Below are positions 1 through 8,873 of a stretch of 64,000 nucleotides of DNA, in pieces. The stretch is from assembly GCF_017357105.1 (NCBI RefSeq), contig NZ_CP071596.1, positions 1,488,001-1,552,000 on the forward strand, written 5' to 3'. The notes under the pieces were generated by a model. That model searched no databases. It saw only the letters and a list, made by a program, of their open reading frames with translations, and was not told the origin of the DNA. The translations under genes were made by a program, and so were the position numbers. Origin of the DNA: Natronosalvus caseinilyticus (GTDB lineage Archaea > Halobacteriota > Halobacteria > Halobacteriales > Natrialbaceae). Position 1 is the first letter of the stretch. The number at the start of each line of letters is the position of its first letter.

Positions 1-732
1 GGCGGCGCGTGCGTCCTCCTCGGTGGCCCAGTTGTCCTGCTCGTAGTCGCTGAGCGCTCGCGTTTCGCTCACCGAGAGGTCGTACTGGTCGTCGCTCTGG
101 GTAAGCGTCATGTCGATGGTGAAGTCGCCCTCTTCAGCGGGGGTCCCGCTGTCGACGGTCATCGTTCCCGAGGACTCGAACGTCGTTGCGGTGGTTCTGG
201 TCTCTGCGGAGAGGTCGACCGATTCCTCCGTTTCGACGTAGTTACTCTCGTTGATCACCATCGCGAGGTCGGCGTTCGCCGAGTAGGTCGTTCGGGACTG
301 CTCGAGGTTGACGTCGGCACTGAACTCCTCGTAGGCCTCGACGTCTCGGAACGTGAGGTCGGCCGCACTCGTGACCGACTCGGGGGACATCCGGAACGAG
401 GCGTCCCCGACCATGCCGAGTTCCTCGCTAGCGTTCTCGTCCATCTCGGTGAAGTCGGCGCCGTAGAGGGCGTGCATGAGTCCCGTTTGGGTCTCGATAC
501 CGAACGTACCGGAGACGGCCTCCGCGTCGGAGTCGTTGGAGGTCTCCTCGTAGACGAGGACAGCGTCGCCGTTCTCGGAGACGTAGACTTCGTCCGCTTC
601 GTCGGGGTCCGCGTCGAATTCTTCCTGCGTCGACGCGCCCGAGGTTTGCGTCGCCGCGATGGCCGTCGCCCCGAGACTCGCGACGAGCAAGAGGGACAGC
701 ACCAGTGCACCAATTTGTTTATTGCGTATCAT
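1..732 (-). CDS. Secreted haloarchaeal protein, 3' end beyond the window (partial)
   Basis: An open frame runs from an ATG at 732 to base 1 without a stop (244 codons), so the C-terminus lies outside the window. The N-terminus MIRNKQIGALVLSLLLVAS is a Sec-type signal peptide, with cleavage likely after the ATAIAA stretch near residue 27. The mature part is Asp/Glu/Ser/Thr-rich, has no obvious catalytic motif and no twin arginine. It reads like an extracellular or surface-anchored beta-rich haloarchaeal protein. A PGF-CTERM or transmembrane anchor may follow, but cannot be seen. I do not recognise the family. It diverges from the downstream methylthiotransferase gene. Confidence 0.75.
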   Translation of the reverse strand, partial: MIRNKQIGALVLSLLLVASLGATAIAATQTSGASTQEEFDADPDEADEVYVSENGDAVLVYEETSNDSDAEAVSGTFGIETQTGLMHALYGADFTEMDENASEELGMVGDASFRMSPESVTSAADLTFRDVEAYEEFSADVNLEQSRTTYSANADLAMVINESNYVETEESVDLSAETRTTATTFESSGTMTVDSGTPAEEGDFTIDMTLTQSDDQYDLSVSETRALSDYEQDNWATEEDARAA

Positions 733-871
733 ACCTACTGGTAAGTAGGACACTTCACACGCATAATAGTTTCTGTAGGTGCCTGTTAGCAGACAACAAT
801 ATTTGCCAGCGAAGATCGCAGACGATTCGTCGGGCTTTTGGCCGCTGACGCCCCATTCGCGAGTACCACCC

Positions 872-2119
872 GTGGCCCGCTATCACATCGAGACCTACGG
901 CTGTACGTCCAATCGCGGCGAGAGCCGCGAGATCGAGCGGCGTCTCCGTGACGCGGGCCACTATCGCGTCGACGGTCCGGAGACGGCCGACGTCGCCATC
1001 CTCAACACCTGTACCGTCGTCGAGAAGACCGAGCGAAACATGCTCGAGCGAGCCACGGAACTGAGCGAGGAGACGGCCGATCTGTTCGTCACCGGCTGTA
1101 TGGCCCTCGCCCAGGGAGAAGAGTTCGCCGGCCTCGACGCCCAGGTCCTCCACTGGGACGAGGTTCCGACCGCGGTCACCAACGGCGAGTGCCCGACGAC
1201 GACGCCCGACGCCGAGCCGATCCTCGACGGTGTCATCGGTATCCTCCCCATCGCACGCGGCTGTATGTCCGACTGCTCGTACTGCATCACGAAGCAGGCA
1301 ACGGGTAAGATCGAGTCGCCGCCGATCGAGGAGAACGTCGAGAAGGCGCGTGCGCTCGTTCACGCGGGGGCGAAAGAACTCCGGATCACCGGCCAGGACA
1401 CCGGCGTCTACGGCTGGGACACCGGCGAACGCAAACTCCACGAACTCCTCGAGCGTATCTGCGCCATCGACGGGGACTTTCGCGTGCGCGTCGGGATGGC
1501 CAACCCGAAGGGCGTCCACGGCATCCGCGAGGAACTCGCCGACGTCTTCGCGGCGAACGACGAACTCTACGACTTCCTGCACGCGCCCGTGCAGTCGGGT
1601 AGCGACGACGTCCTCGGCGACATGCGTCGCCAGCACCAGGTCAGCGAGTACCTCGAGGTCGTCGAAACCTTCGACGAGGCGCTCGGCTACTGGACGCTCT
1701 CGACGGACTTCATCGTCGGCTTCCCGACCGAGACCGACCACGATCACGAGCAGTCGATGGCCCTCCTGCGAGAGACCCGGCCCGAGAAGATCAACGTCAC
1801 CCGGTTCTCGAAGCGACCCGGCACCGACGCCGACGAGATGAAGGGCCTCGGCGGCACGATCAAGAAGGAGCGATCGAAGGCGATGTCCGAGCTCAAACTC
1901 GAGATCGTCGGCGCCGCCTACGAGGAGATGGTCGGCGAAACCCGCGAGGACGTTCTGGTCGTCGAGGAGGGGACGGGCGACTCGGTGAAGTGTCGCGATT
2001 CGGCGTACCGACAGCTCATCGTCCGCAACGCCAGCGAGTACGGCCTCGAGCCCGGGCAGTTCGTCGACCTCGAGGTGACGAGCGCGAACACGGTGTACGC
2101 GTTCGCCGAGCCGATCTGA
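872..2119 (+). CDS. tRNA t6A37 methylthiotransferase (MiaB/MtaB-like radical SAM enzyme)
   Basis: This enzyme should convert t6A37 to ms2t6A37 in ANN-decoding tRNAs. The N-terminal MTTase domain shows the three cluster cysteines C11 (YGCTSN), C47 (NTCTV) and C76 (TGCMA). The radical-SAM cluster is CMSDCSYC at C131/C135/C138. A C-terminal TRAM-like stretch (about 355-415) ends in FVDLEVTSANTVYAFAEP. Length (415 aa) is typical for the archaeal/eukaryotic CDKAL1-like clade. I chose the GTG at 872 because homology-like sequence begins at ARYHIETYGC; an in-frame ATG at 779 would add 31 unrelated residues. It is a single gene between a divergent secreted-protein gene and a convergent methyltransferase. 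Confidence 0.9.
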   Translation: MARYHIETYGCTSNRGESREIERRLRDAGHYRVDGPETADVAILNTCTVVEKTERNMLERATELSEETADLFVTGCMALAQGEEFAGLDAQVLHWDEVPTAVTNGECPTTTPDAEPILDGVIGILPIARGCMSDCSYCITKQATGKIESPPIEENVEKARALVHAGAKELRITGQDTGVYGWDTGERKLHELLERICAIDGDFRVRVGMANPKGVHGIREELADVFAANDELYDFLHAPVQSGSDDVLGDMRRQHQVSEYLEVVETFDEALGYWTLSTDFIVGFPTETDHDHEQSMALLRETRPEKINVTRFSKRPGTDADEMKGLGGTIKKERSKAMSELKLEIVGAAYEEMVGETREDVLVVEEGTGDSVKCRDSAYRQLIVRNASEYGLEPGQFVDLEVTSANTVYAFAEPI

Positions 2120-2151
2120 GTCCGTACACGCAGGCCCACTTTTCGGCAATT

Positions 2152-3234
2152 CTAGGGCTTCGCTTCGAAGACCAGACTGGTCGGCGTCTCTGCCGCGCGG
2201 CGAAACCGCGTAAACCCGCCCTCGGTGACGACGTCGCGAGTCTGCTCCTCACCCGCCTGGGCGCCGAGACCGTAGCCGACGTCCTGGCTGAGCGAGTTCG
2301 GCGTACAGGCCACCGTCGAGATCGAGTACGCGAGGCGACCGAACGGGGTGAGGTTGTCTTCGACTCGATCCTCGGCGTAGGGCTCGACGATCATCCACGC
2401 ACCGTCGTCGGTGAGCGTCTCTCGGACGTGGGCCGCCACGCCGACGGGATCGCCCATGTCGTGGAAACAGTTGAACATCGTCACGAGGTCGTAGTCAGTT
2501 CCGTTGTACTCCCTCGCGGTCGCCACCTCGAAGTCGACGCGATCGGCGACGCCCGCCGCTTCCGCCCGCTCGCGTGCTACCGCTATCGAGGCTTCGTGAT
2601 AGTCGATGCCGACGACCCTCGAGTCGGGGTACGCTTCGGCCATGCGGATCGTCGGTGCGCCGTGTCCACAGCCAATGTCAGCGATCCGTCCACCCGCTTT
2701 CAACGCTGCATCTACCCCGTCGAGCGCCTCGATCCAGTCGAGCAGGAAGGCCCCGTAGGACGGGCCAAAGAAGCGTTCGGTGCCGTGAAACACGTCCTCG
2801 TCGTGTTCGTGCCAGCCGATGCCCTCGCCCGTTCGAAACGCCTCGGTAAGGTCGGGTTCGATCTTGGCTACCGACGTGACTAGCTGGAAGGCGCCCGGCA
2901 TGAATACCGGGCTCTCCCTGTTGGCTAACACGTACGCCTGCTCGGGAGAGAGATCGTAGCGGTCGGTCTCGGGATCGTAGGTCACGTACCCGCCAGCGGC
3001 CTGCGAGCGCAGCCATTCGCGGACGTAGCGCTCCGCGGTATCCGTTTTTTCTGCTACCTCGGTGGACGTGAGCGGCCCGGCGTCGTCCAGTGCCGTATAG
3101 AGACCAAGTTCGTCGCCGATGACGGCCAGCGCGGCGTGGACCGTCGCGCCGAGATCGACGAGCGACGTCTCCACGAGTTCGTTCAGTTGCTGTTCGTCGA
3201 TCGGATCTGCTTCTGCTCGGGTTTCTGTTGTCAT
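2152..3234 (-). CDS. Class I SAM-dependent methyltransferase with N-terminal winged helix
   Basis: A 360-aa protein. Residues about 25-105 form a winged-helix dimerisation/DNA-binding-like domain (LTSTEVAEKTDTAERYVREW). A Rossmann methyltransferase domain follows, with SAM motif I IADIGCGHGAP at about 184-194, the acidic end of strand 2 at GIDYHEAS, and motif IV-like LVTMFNCFHDMGDP. This arrangement resembles the Rv2258c-like and O-methyltransferase families, in which the N-terminal helix domain mediates dimerisation. The substrate cannot be read from the sequence. It may be co-transcribed with the upstream DUF1059 gene (17 bp apart). Confidence 0.85.
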   Translation of the reverse strand: MTTETRAEADPIDEQQLNELVETSLVDLGATVHAALAVIGDELGLYTALDDAGPLTSTEVAEKTDTAERYVREWLRSQAAGGYVTYDPETDRYDLSPEQAYVLANRESPVFMPGAFQLVTSVAKIEPDLTEAFRTGEGIGWHEHDEDVFHGTERFFGPSYGAFLLDWIEALDGVDAALKAGGRIADIGCGHGAPTIRMAEAYPDSRVVGIDYHEASIAVARERAEAAGVADRVDFEVATAREYNGTDYDLVTMFNCFHDMGDPVGVAAHVRETLTDDGAWMIVEPYAEDRVEDNLTPFGRLAYSISTVACTPNSLSQDVGYGLGAQAGEEQTRDVVTEGGFTRFRRAAETPTSLVFEAKP

Positions 3235-3250
3235 TGTCTCATTTCCGTCG

Positions 3251-3424
3251 CTACACGATTTTCAGGTGTTCACTCCGGAGTACCTCGACCGCGTAGTCCT
3301 TCCCGTGGACGTCGCGCATGTGCGTTTTCGCTAATTCGATCGTTTCTTCCTCGTTTTCCGACTGAATAATGAACCGGCAATCGCCGACTGCCGATTCACA
3401 ATCCAGCCTGTGGGCCTGTGCCAT
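3251..3424 (-). CDS. DUF1059 family small protein
   Basis: A 57-aa protein starting MAQAHRLDCESAVGDCRFII. The DUF1059 signature is visible: an N-terminal Cys pair region (DCES...GDCRF), the segment SENEEETIELAKTHMRDVHG, and a short hydrophobic C-terminus. Members are small cytoplasmic proteins of unknown function common in haloarchaea. The frame is open upstream to 3454, but the inner ATG matches the family start. It lies just upstream of the methyltransferase on the same strand and probably shares its mRNA. Confidence 0.8.
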   Translation of the reverse strand: MAQAHRLDCESAVGDCRFIIQSENEEETIELAKTHMRDVHGKDYAVEVLRSEHLKIV

Positions 3425-3660
3425 TTCTGTACCCCCGGATACACCATCGACCACGACCGGAATAAGTGTAATTAGAACGATATTTCTATTGGAATGCTGA
3501 TCGAACTGTGGTTCTATAATTAATATGATGTCTTGTCCCGAACCCGATGCAGTATGGGTGCGATCCCCTCGGCACCTCTCGAGGCTCTTTTCGAGGTCCC
3601 GATACTGTGCTGTATGCTAACGTGAGGAAACGTCTTTACCGTCGTTCGCGTGGTTTCTGT

Positions 3661-4632
3661 ATGGACTCCTCAATTCCGAGCGAAACAGCGGGATCACCTC
3701 AATCCACCGGAGACGAGGCGTTCCAGCTCCTTTCGAACGAGACCAGACTAGCCGTATTACAGGTTCTCTGGGAATCACACGACCCCGCAAACGAGACGCC
3801 GATGCGGTTCGCCGAACTTCGCCAACGCATCGGCGTCGAGGATCCCGGCCGTCTCAACTACCACTTGAACAAGCTCACAGGTTACTTCGTCCGGCGAACT
3901 GAAGATGGATACGAGCTCAGGGATTCGGGAAAGCGGATCGTCAGAATGCTCCTTTCCGGCACCGCGATCGACGATCCGGAGATCGAACCAGTGGCGGTGG
4001 ATATCTCGTGTTGGTACTGCGGAGGGAAACCTAAGTGGAGCTACCGGGATGGGTGGCGATACCTGGAATGTACCGACTGCGACGCCCGGTGCGTCGATAC
4101 CTTCCCGCCCGGCGTCATCAGCAAAAACGAGTTCCCACCGTCGGGGTTACGGAATCGCACGCCGAACGAAATCAACGAAGCCGATCGGATCTGGGGCACG
4201 CATCGACGAGCATCCGTAATAGACGGCGTCTGTCCGGAGTGTGCGAGCGATATGCCCGTTACCGCGGTCGATATCTGCGACGACCATCACCCCGATTGGA
4301 ACGAGTACCAGTTCTGTGAGGGCTGTGGGTCGCTCTTCTGGATGCTCGTCTCGCACGTCTGCGAGGGGTGTAAATATCGGTGGCGGATGCCGACGTTGTT
4401 CTACCCGTCGAGACAGCCGGCAGTGACCGCGTTCTATTACGAGCACGGCATCGAGTTCGACCTCGCCACGTACGAACAGCGCGCACTCCTCCTCGACTTC
4501 GAGGAGGAACTCCTCTCGGAGGATCCGCTTCGTATCGGCATCTCGATTCCGTTGGAGGACGAAGCGCTGCAGGTGACATACGATGAACGGATGGAGGTGA
4601 TGGATGTGGATCGGCGGGAGCGAAAACACTGA
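3661..4632 (+). CDS. Winged-helix transcriptional regulator with two zinc-ribbon segments
   Basis: A 323-aa protein. Residues about 18-100 are an ArsR-like winged helix (DEAFQLLSNETRLAVLQVLW ... LNYHLNKLTGYFVRR). The C-terminal part carries two cysteine clusters: CWYCGG...CTDCDARC, and a longer one with CPECAS...CEGCGS...CEGCKYRW, consistent with zinc ribbons. This architecture matches haloarchaeal regulators annotated with DUF7347/DUF7351-type domains (recalled, not searched). The ATG at 3661 is preferred; the frame extends to 3547, but the extension is not protein-like. It diverges from the DUF1059/methyltransferase pair across an AT-rich promoter region (about 3470-3540). Ligand and targets are unknown. 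Confidence 0.8.
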   Translation: MDSSIPSETAGSPQSTGDEAFQLLSNETRLAVLQVLWESHDPANETPMRFAELRQRIGVEDPGRLNYHLNKLTGYFVRRTEDGYELRDSGKRIVRMLLSGTAIDDPEIEPVAVDISCWYCGGKPKWSYRDGWRYLECTDCDARCVDTFPPGVISKNEFPPSGLRNRTPNEINEADRIWGTHRRASVIDGVCPECASDMPVTAVDICDDHHPDWNEYQFCEGCGSLFWMLVSHVCEGCKYRWRMPTLFYPSRQPAVTAFYYEHGIEFDLATYEQRALLLDFEEELLSEDPLRIGISIPLEDEALQVTYDERMEVMDVDRRERKH

Positions 4633-4729
4633 CTCAACGGTTGCCTACTCGACGGTACATTCGCTGGGTGGGGCTCTATGGTACCTGCGCTGTTAGAACG
4701 TCTGACCGTGCAGCAGGAGGGTTACGACA

Positions 4730-6127
4730 ATGGACAGCATCAATCCGGCGACGGAGGAGGTGGTCGAAACGTACGACGATCACACTGCGGACGACGTCGA
4801 TTCCATCCTCGACGAATCGGCGGACGCTATGGACGACTGGGCGGAGACGCCCATCACCGATCGACAGCAATTGCTCGAGCGAGCGGCCGAGATCCTGCGC
4901 GATCGCGAGGACGAGTACGCCGAGTTGATCACCCGCGAGATGGGGAAACCCATCTCGGAGTCCCGGGCGGAAGTCGAGAAGTGTGCCTGGGTCTGTGAGT
5001 ATTACGCCGAACGGGCAGGCGAGTTCCTCGCGGATCGGGTTATCGGGAGCGAACCCCACGCGCGGACGTTCGTCTCCTACGAACCGCTCGGCGCGGTGCT
5101 CGCGGTGATGCCCTGGAACTTCCCGTTCTGGCAGGTGTTCCGGTTCGCCGCACCCCACCTCACCGCGGGCAACGTCGGCCTGCTCAAGCACGCCTCGAAC
5201 GTACCGGGCTGCGCGCTGGCGATCGAGGACGTCTTCCGCGAGGCGGGCTACCCGGAGGGCGTCTTCTCGACGCTGCTGGTCGGCTCCGAGAAGATGGAGG
5301 ACGTAATCCGGGACGACCGCCTCGACGCGGTGACGCTCACGGGGAGCGAGGGCGCGGGACGTACTGTCGCCGAGCAGGCGGGAAGCGAGCTAAAGAAACA
5401 CGTCCTCGAACTCGGCGGAAGCGACCCGTTCGTCGTTCTCGACGACGCTAACCTCGAAGCAGCGGCCAAAACCGGCGTTGCGGCGAGGACGATCAACTCC
5501 GGCCAGTCGTGCATAGCCGCGAAGCGATTCGTCGTCGTCGACGAGGTTTTCGAGGACTTCCTCGACCGGTTCGTTCGGGAGATGGAGGCGCTCGAGGTGG
5601 GCGACCCGACGGACTCCGATACCGAGGTCGGCCCGCAGGCCCGCTCGGACCTCGTGGAGGACCTCCACGAGCAGGTCGAAGCGAGCGTCGACGCCGGCGC
5701 CGACCTCGCGTGCGGCGGCGAGCCGATGGACCGAGAGGGCTGGTACTACCCGCCGACGGTGCTCGCGGAACCGCCCGCGAACAGCCCTGCGGCGACCGAG
5801 GAGGTGTTCGGCCCGGTCGCGGCGGTGTTCCGCGCCGAGGACGAGGCCGACGCGATCGAGATGGCCAACGACATCCACTACGGACTCGGCGCCTCGATAT
5901 GGACGGACGACCTCGAGCGCGGCGAGGGACTCGCCCGCGAGATCGACGCCGGCTGCGTGTTCGTCAACGAACTCGTCAAATCCGATCCGCGGGTGCCCTT
6001 CGGCGGCGTGAAGGCGTCGGGATACGGCCGGGAACTCGGGAAGGAAGGAATCCACGAGTTCGTCAATCGAAAGACCGTGTGGGTCCAGTCGCCCGGTGAC
6101 GAAGACGATGTGGTTCCCACGGAGTGA
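4730..6127 (+). CDS. NAD(P)-dependent aldehyde dehydrogenase, succinate-semialdehyde dehydrogenase-like
   Basis: A 465-aa aldehyde dehydrogenase that oxidises an aldehyde to the acid with NAD(P). The catalytic nucleophile C261 lies in NSGQSCIAAKRF and the general base E227 in LELGGSDP. The cofactor-binding segment MPWNFPFWQVFR and the C-terminal PFGGVKASGYGRELG are present. The signature is closest to the GabD/Sad succinate-semialdehyde group, but exact substrate is uncertain. A strong Shine-Dalgarno GGAGG (4716-4720) sits 9 nt before the ATG. The stop codon overlaps the start of the next gene (GTGA), implying translational coupling with the ThDP enzyme. Confidence 0.88.
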   Translation: MDSINPATEEVVETYDDHTADDVDSILDESADAMDDWAETPITDRQQLLERAAEILRDREDEYAELITREMGKPISESRAEVEKCAWVCEYYAERAGEFLADRVIGSEPHARTFVSYEPLGAVLAVMPWNFPFWQVFRFAAPHLTAGNVGLLKHASNVPGCALAIEDVFREAGYPEGVFSTLLVGSEKMEDVIRDDRLDAVTLTGSEGAGRTVAEQAGSELKKHVLELGGSDPFVVLDDANLEAAAKTGVAARTINSGQSCIAAKRFVVVDEVFEDFLDRFVREMEALEVGDPTDSDTEVGPQARSDLVEDLHEQVEASVDAGADLACGGEPMDREGWYYPPTVLAEPPANSPAATEEVFGPVAAVFRAEDEADAIEMANDIHYGLGASIWTDDLERGEGLAREIDAGCVFVNELVKSDPRVPFGGVKASGYGRELGKEGIHEFVNRKTVWVQSPGDEDDVVPTE

Positions 6128-7728
6128 TTCCCGTGTCCACTGCATCCAACCTGCTCGTCGCCTGCCTCGAGGCAGAGGGCGTCGAGCACGTCTACGGCCT
6201 TCCCGGTGAAGAAATCGAGGACCTCCTGTTCTCGCTCCGGGAGTCGTCGATCACGTTCGTCCCGACCCGCCACGAACAGGGCGCGGCGTTCATGGCCGAC
6301 GTACACGGTCGATTGACCGGCGAGGCGGGCGTCTGCCTGTCGACGCTCGGGCCCGGTGCGACCAACCTCGTCACCGGGGTCGCGGACGCTCACCTCGACA
6401 AGAGCCCGGTCGTCGCGATCACTGGCCAGGGCGGCCTGGAACGGCTCCACAAGGAGAGTCACCAGGCGCTCGAGGTAGTCGACATCTTCGAGCCGATCGT
6501 CAAGTGGAACGCTCAGCTGACCGCCCCGGAGATCGTCCCCGAATCGATCCGCAAGGCGTTCAAACTCGCCGAGTACGAGAAGCCGGGGGCGACCCACCTC
6601 GAGTTCCCCGAGGACGTCGCCGGCGAATCCATCGACGCCAGTCCGATCCCCCAGCACGATCAGGTGCGTCGACCCGATCCGGATACCGAATCGGCGGCAC
6701 GAGCGGCCCGGACGATCGAGGCGGCCGAACGGCCGATCCTCCTCGCCGGTAACGGTGCGGTGCGAACCCGTGCCTCCGACCGACTGCGCGCGTTCGTCGA
6801 TCGCCTCGACATTCCGGTCGTCGCGACGTACATGGGGAAGGGAGCGATCTCCGACCGCAACCCAGCGTCGCTCCTGACGCTCGACTCCGGCCCGGACGAG
6901 GAGGCCGCCCGTGCCATCGAACTGGCCGACTGCGTCGTCGCCGTCGGGTACGACATCGCCGAACACGACCCGGCGGCGTGGAACCCCGACCTCGAGACAG
7001 CGGTCGTCCACGTCGATCACGAACCAGCCGAGGTGTACCGTCACTACAACCCCGAGGTGGAGATCGTCGCCGACGTCGGCGCGTCCCTCGAGGCGATCGG
7101 TGAGCACCTTCCTGCGAGCGCCTGCTCGCTGTGGTGTGCCGACCGACACGACCGGATCATCGAGCACGTTTCAGCGCCGCCGGAGGCGGACGACCCCGTC
7201 ACCGTCAGGGGTGCACTTCCCCTGCTTCGCGAGGCGATGGCCGACGAAGACGTACTGGTCTCGGACGTGGGGAACCACAAGCTCGCGATCGCACAGAATT
7301 TCCCGACCTACGAGCCCAATACCTGCGTCATCTCCAACGGCCTGGCGAGCATGGGTATCGCCGTACCGGGAGCGCTCGCGGCCGACCTCGCCGTGGACGC
7401 GAACGTGGTCGCCGCGACTGGCGACGGGGGTTTCCTGATGAACGCAGCAGAGATCGAGACCGCGACGCGCCTCGGCTGTGCGTTCACCATCGTCGTGTTC
7501 ACCGACGACGATTACGGACTCATCTCCGCACAACAGGTCGACCATCGTGGGGAGTCGACCGGAACGACGCTCTCCAACCCCGACTTCGTCGCCTTCGCCG
7601 AGAGCTTCGGGATCGAGGCCCGTCGCCCCGAGACGTGGGACGAGGTCGAACTGGCGTTCGCGCAAGCGGTCCCCTCAGACGACCTGACGCTGATCGAGGT
7701 GCGTCTGGACGCGTTACGTCCGGACTGA
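6124..7728 (+). CDS. Thiamine-diphosphate enzyme, acetolactate-synthase large-subunit family
   Basis: A 534-aa ThDP enzyme with the standard three domains: N-terminal Pyr domain with the activating Glu in TRHEQGAAFMAD, a central domain, and a C-terminal PP domain with GDGGFLMNAAE (from residue about 434) and metal-site DDDYGLIS. The Asp in place of the usual NN is also known in acetolactate synthases, so activity is expected. No regulatory ACT subunit is adjacent, which argues against the main branched-chain synthase and for a catabolic or decarboxylase-type role with the coupled aldehyde dehydrogenase. Start GTG at 6124 overlaps the upstream stop (GTGA); a GTG at 6133 is also possible. Confidence 0.85.
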   Translation: MIPVSTASNLLVACLEAEGVEHVYGLPGEEIEDLLFSLRESSITFVPTRHEQGAAFMADVHGRLTGEAGVCLSTLGPGATNLVTGVADAHLDKSPVVAITGQGGLERLHKESHQALEVVDIFEPIVKWNAQLTAPEIVPESIRKAFKLAEYEKPGATHLEFPEDVAGESIDASPIPQHDQVRRPDPDTESAARAARTIEAAERPILLAGNGAVRTRASDRLRAFVDRLDIPVVATYMGKGAISDRNPASLLTLDSGPDEEAARAIELADCVVAVGYDIAEHDPAAWNPDLETAVVHVDHEPAEVYRHYNPEVEIVADVGASLEAIGEHLPASACSLWCADRHDRIIEHVSAPPEADDPVTVRGALPLLREAMADEDVLVSDVGNHKLAIAQNFPTYEPNTCVISNGLASMGIAVPGALAADLAVDANVVAATGDGGFLMNAAEIETATRLGCAFTIVVFTDDDYGLISAQQVDHRGESTGTTLSNPDFVAFAESFGIEARRPETWDEVELAFAQAVPSDDLTLIEVRLDALRPD

Positions 7729-7764
7729 GTGGGTGATCGTCGCCTGCAAAATTGCTTGAGGCGG

Positions 7765-8310
7765 CTACTCGAACGCAAATCGAACCGCACTCGAGTCGTC
7801 CGGAACCTGCGCGCTCTCCTGGGCGGCGAAGGCCTCGTGGACGAGGGCGTACGTCTCCTCGAGTGCCTCGACGATGACGGTGGTATCGCTCAGGACGGGC
7901 ATGAAGTTCGTGTCGCCCTGCCATCGCGGGACGACGTGGGTGTGCAGGTGATCGCCGATCGAACCGCCTGCGCCCGCTCCCAGGTTCAGTCCGGCGTTGA
8001 ATCCGTCCGGCTCGAGGGCGGTCTCGAGGGCGTCGAACGTGCGCTGTTTCAGGCGGGCGTGGTCGAGCAGCTCCTCGTCCGTGAGTTCGGTGTAGTCGCC
8101 GGTGTGGCGGTGGGGGATCACCATGACGTGTCCGGGGTTGTACGGGGCGTTGTTCAGCAACACGAAGGCGTGGTCGCTCCGGGCGACGAGACGGTTCTCC
8201 CGTTCGTCTTCCCACTCTGGAAGCTCACAGAAGACGCACTCGTCGACGTTCGGATTTTTCTCCTCGCGCCTGATCCACTCGATTCGCCACGGCGCAAAGA
8301 TCCGGTCCAT
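7765..8310 (-). CDS. HIT family nucleotide hydrolase/transferase
   Basis: A 181-aa histidine-triad protein. The triad is HLHTHVVPR, preceded by the substrate-loop signature NAPYNPGHVMVIPHRH. A zinc-binding CVFCELP near the N-terminus and the start MDRIFAPWRIEW are typical of archaeal and actinobacterial HIT hydrolases acting on AMP-lysine or Ap4A-like compounds. The open frame reaches 8391, but the ATG at 8310 matches the family start. It is convergent with the ThDP gene. Confidence 0.9.
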   Translation of the reverse strand: MDRIFAPWRIEWIRREEKNPNVDECVFCELPEWEDERENRLVARSDHAFVLLNNAPYNPGHVMVIPHRHTGDYTELTDEELLDHARLKQRTFDALETALEPDGFNAGLNLGAGAGGSIGDHLHTHVVPRWQGDTNFMPVLSDTTVIVEALEETYALVHEAFAAQESAQVPDDSSAVRFAFE

Positions 8311-8624
8311 ACGGGTTCCACTCGAGACGAACTGAAAGAGGTGTCGAGAAGAGGTGTGGGCGGTGAGCACGACGAGGACAAATGGGCTCAATTCCGGTAT
8401 TGTGGCGTGTTGGCCGTTCTCACGGCCCTTGTCGATAATCCAAACTTACATTTCTGTCACTACTTTCAGGAAATCGTGAAATAATCACTGAGCGATGAGT
8501 TTGAACTGTCTAAAACCGTCTCGGGCCTGCTTATGGTCTGTATAATCCCCTGCTTGCGGTTTTCTCGACTCAGGATCCGAAATGAAACTGGGTTTTAATA
8601 CTACTCTAACGGAAGAATCTCTCA
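8311..8624. other. Intergenic region, 314 bp
   Basis: No convincing gene is seen on either strand. The right end holds the promoter of the small zinc-ribbon gene (TTTTAATA at 8593-8600). The left part should hold the promoter of the HIT gene. Base composition is more AT-rich from about 8430 on. Confidence 0.5.
8593..8600 (+). promoter_or_regulatory. TATA box for the 66-aa zinc-ribbon gene
   Basis: TTTTAATA lies 25-32 nt before the ATG at 8625, the spacing expected for a leaderless haloarchaeal transcript. Confidence 0.6.
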
Positions 8625-8825
8625 ATGGCAACGACTGACAGCTCATTTAACGGATTGACCGAATACTGCAAGGAGTGCGACCTGGATACGCTACACGAAG
8701 TGAACGTGCAGATCCGCACCGAGAGCCTCAAAAAAGAGAACGCGCAGTTCTCCCGCGAACCCTACCGCGTCACCGAGTGCCAACGCTGCGGAACGCGTTC
8801 GAGCCAGCGGATGAACAACGCGTGA
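8625..8825 (+). CDS. Small zinc beta-ribbon protein (DUF7835-like)
   Basis: A 66-aa protein with two CxxC knuckles, CKEC at 15-18 and CQRC at 53-56, separated by a beta-rich segment: a single zinc ribbon. Conserved haloarchaeal features are the central EVNVQIRTES and the C-terminal RMNNA. I recall this family as DUF7835, unverified. Function is unknown. The tnpB element begins only about 5-12 bp after its stop, so the insertion did not disrupt the gene. Confidence 0.85.
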   Translation: MATTDSSFNGLTEYCKECDLDTLHEVNVQIRTESLKKENAQFSREPYRVTECQRCGTRSSQRMNNA

Positions 8826-8829
8826 ACTA

Positions 8830-8873
8830 CCCCTGCCTACTCACTCGCTTGCGCTCGTTCCTTGAGGCAGAGG
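8830..8873 (-). ncRNA. Putative omegaRNA (reRNA) terminal hairpin at the tnpB 3' end
   Basis: Read on the minus strand, CCTCTGCC (8873-8866) pairs with GGCAGGGG (8837-8830), enclosing a smaller CGAGCGC/GCGAGTG-type hairpin. The tnpB stop codon TAG (8839-8837) lies inside this structure. In IS200/IS605-family elements, the guide RNA scaffold overlaps the tnpB 3' end and the element terminus, so this is the probable omegaRNA 3' scaffold. The guide would then read into flanking DNA below 8830. Exact ends are not established. Confidence 0.55.

Noticed and set aside
779-871. Upstream ATG start for the methylthiotransferase
   Set aside because: The added 31 residues do not resemble the family, whose N-terminus starts right after the GTG at 872.
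6124-7728. Inactive ThDP enzyme because the usual NN metal ligand is missing
   Set aside because: An Asp at this position is known in acetolactate synthases, so the DDDYG sequence is compatible with activity.
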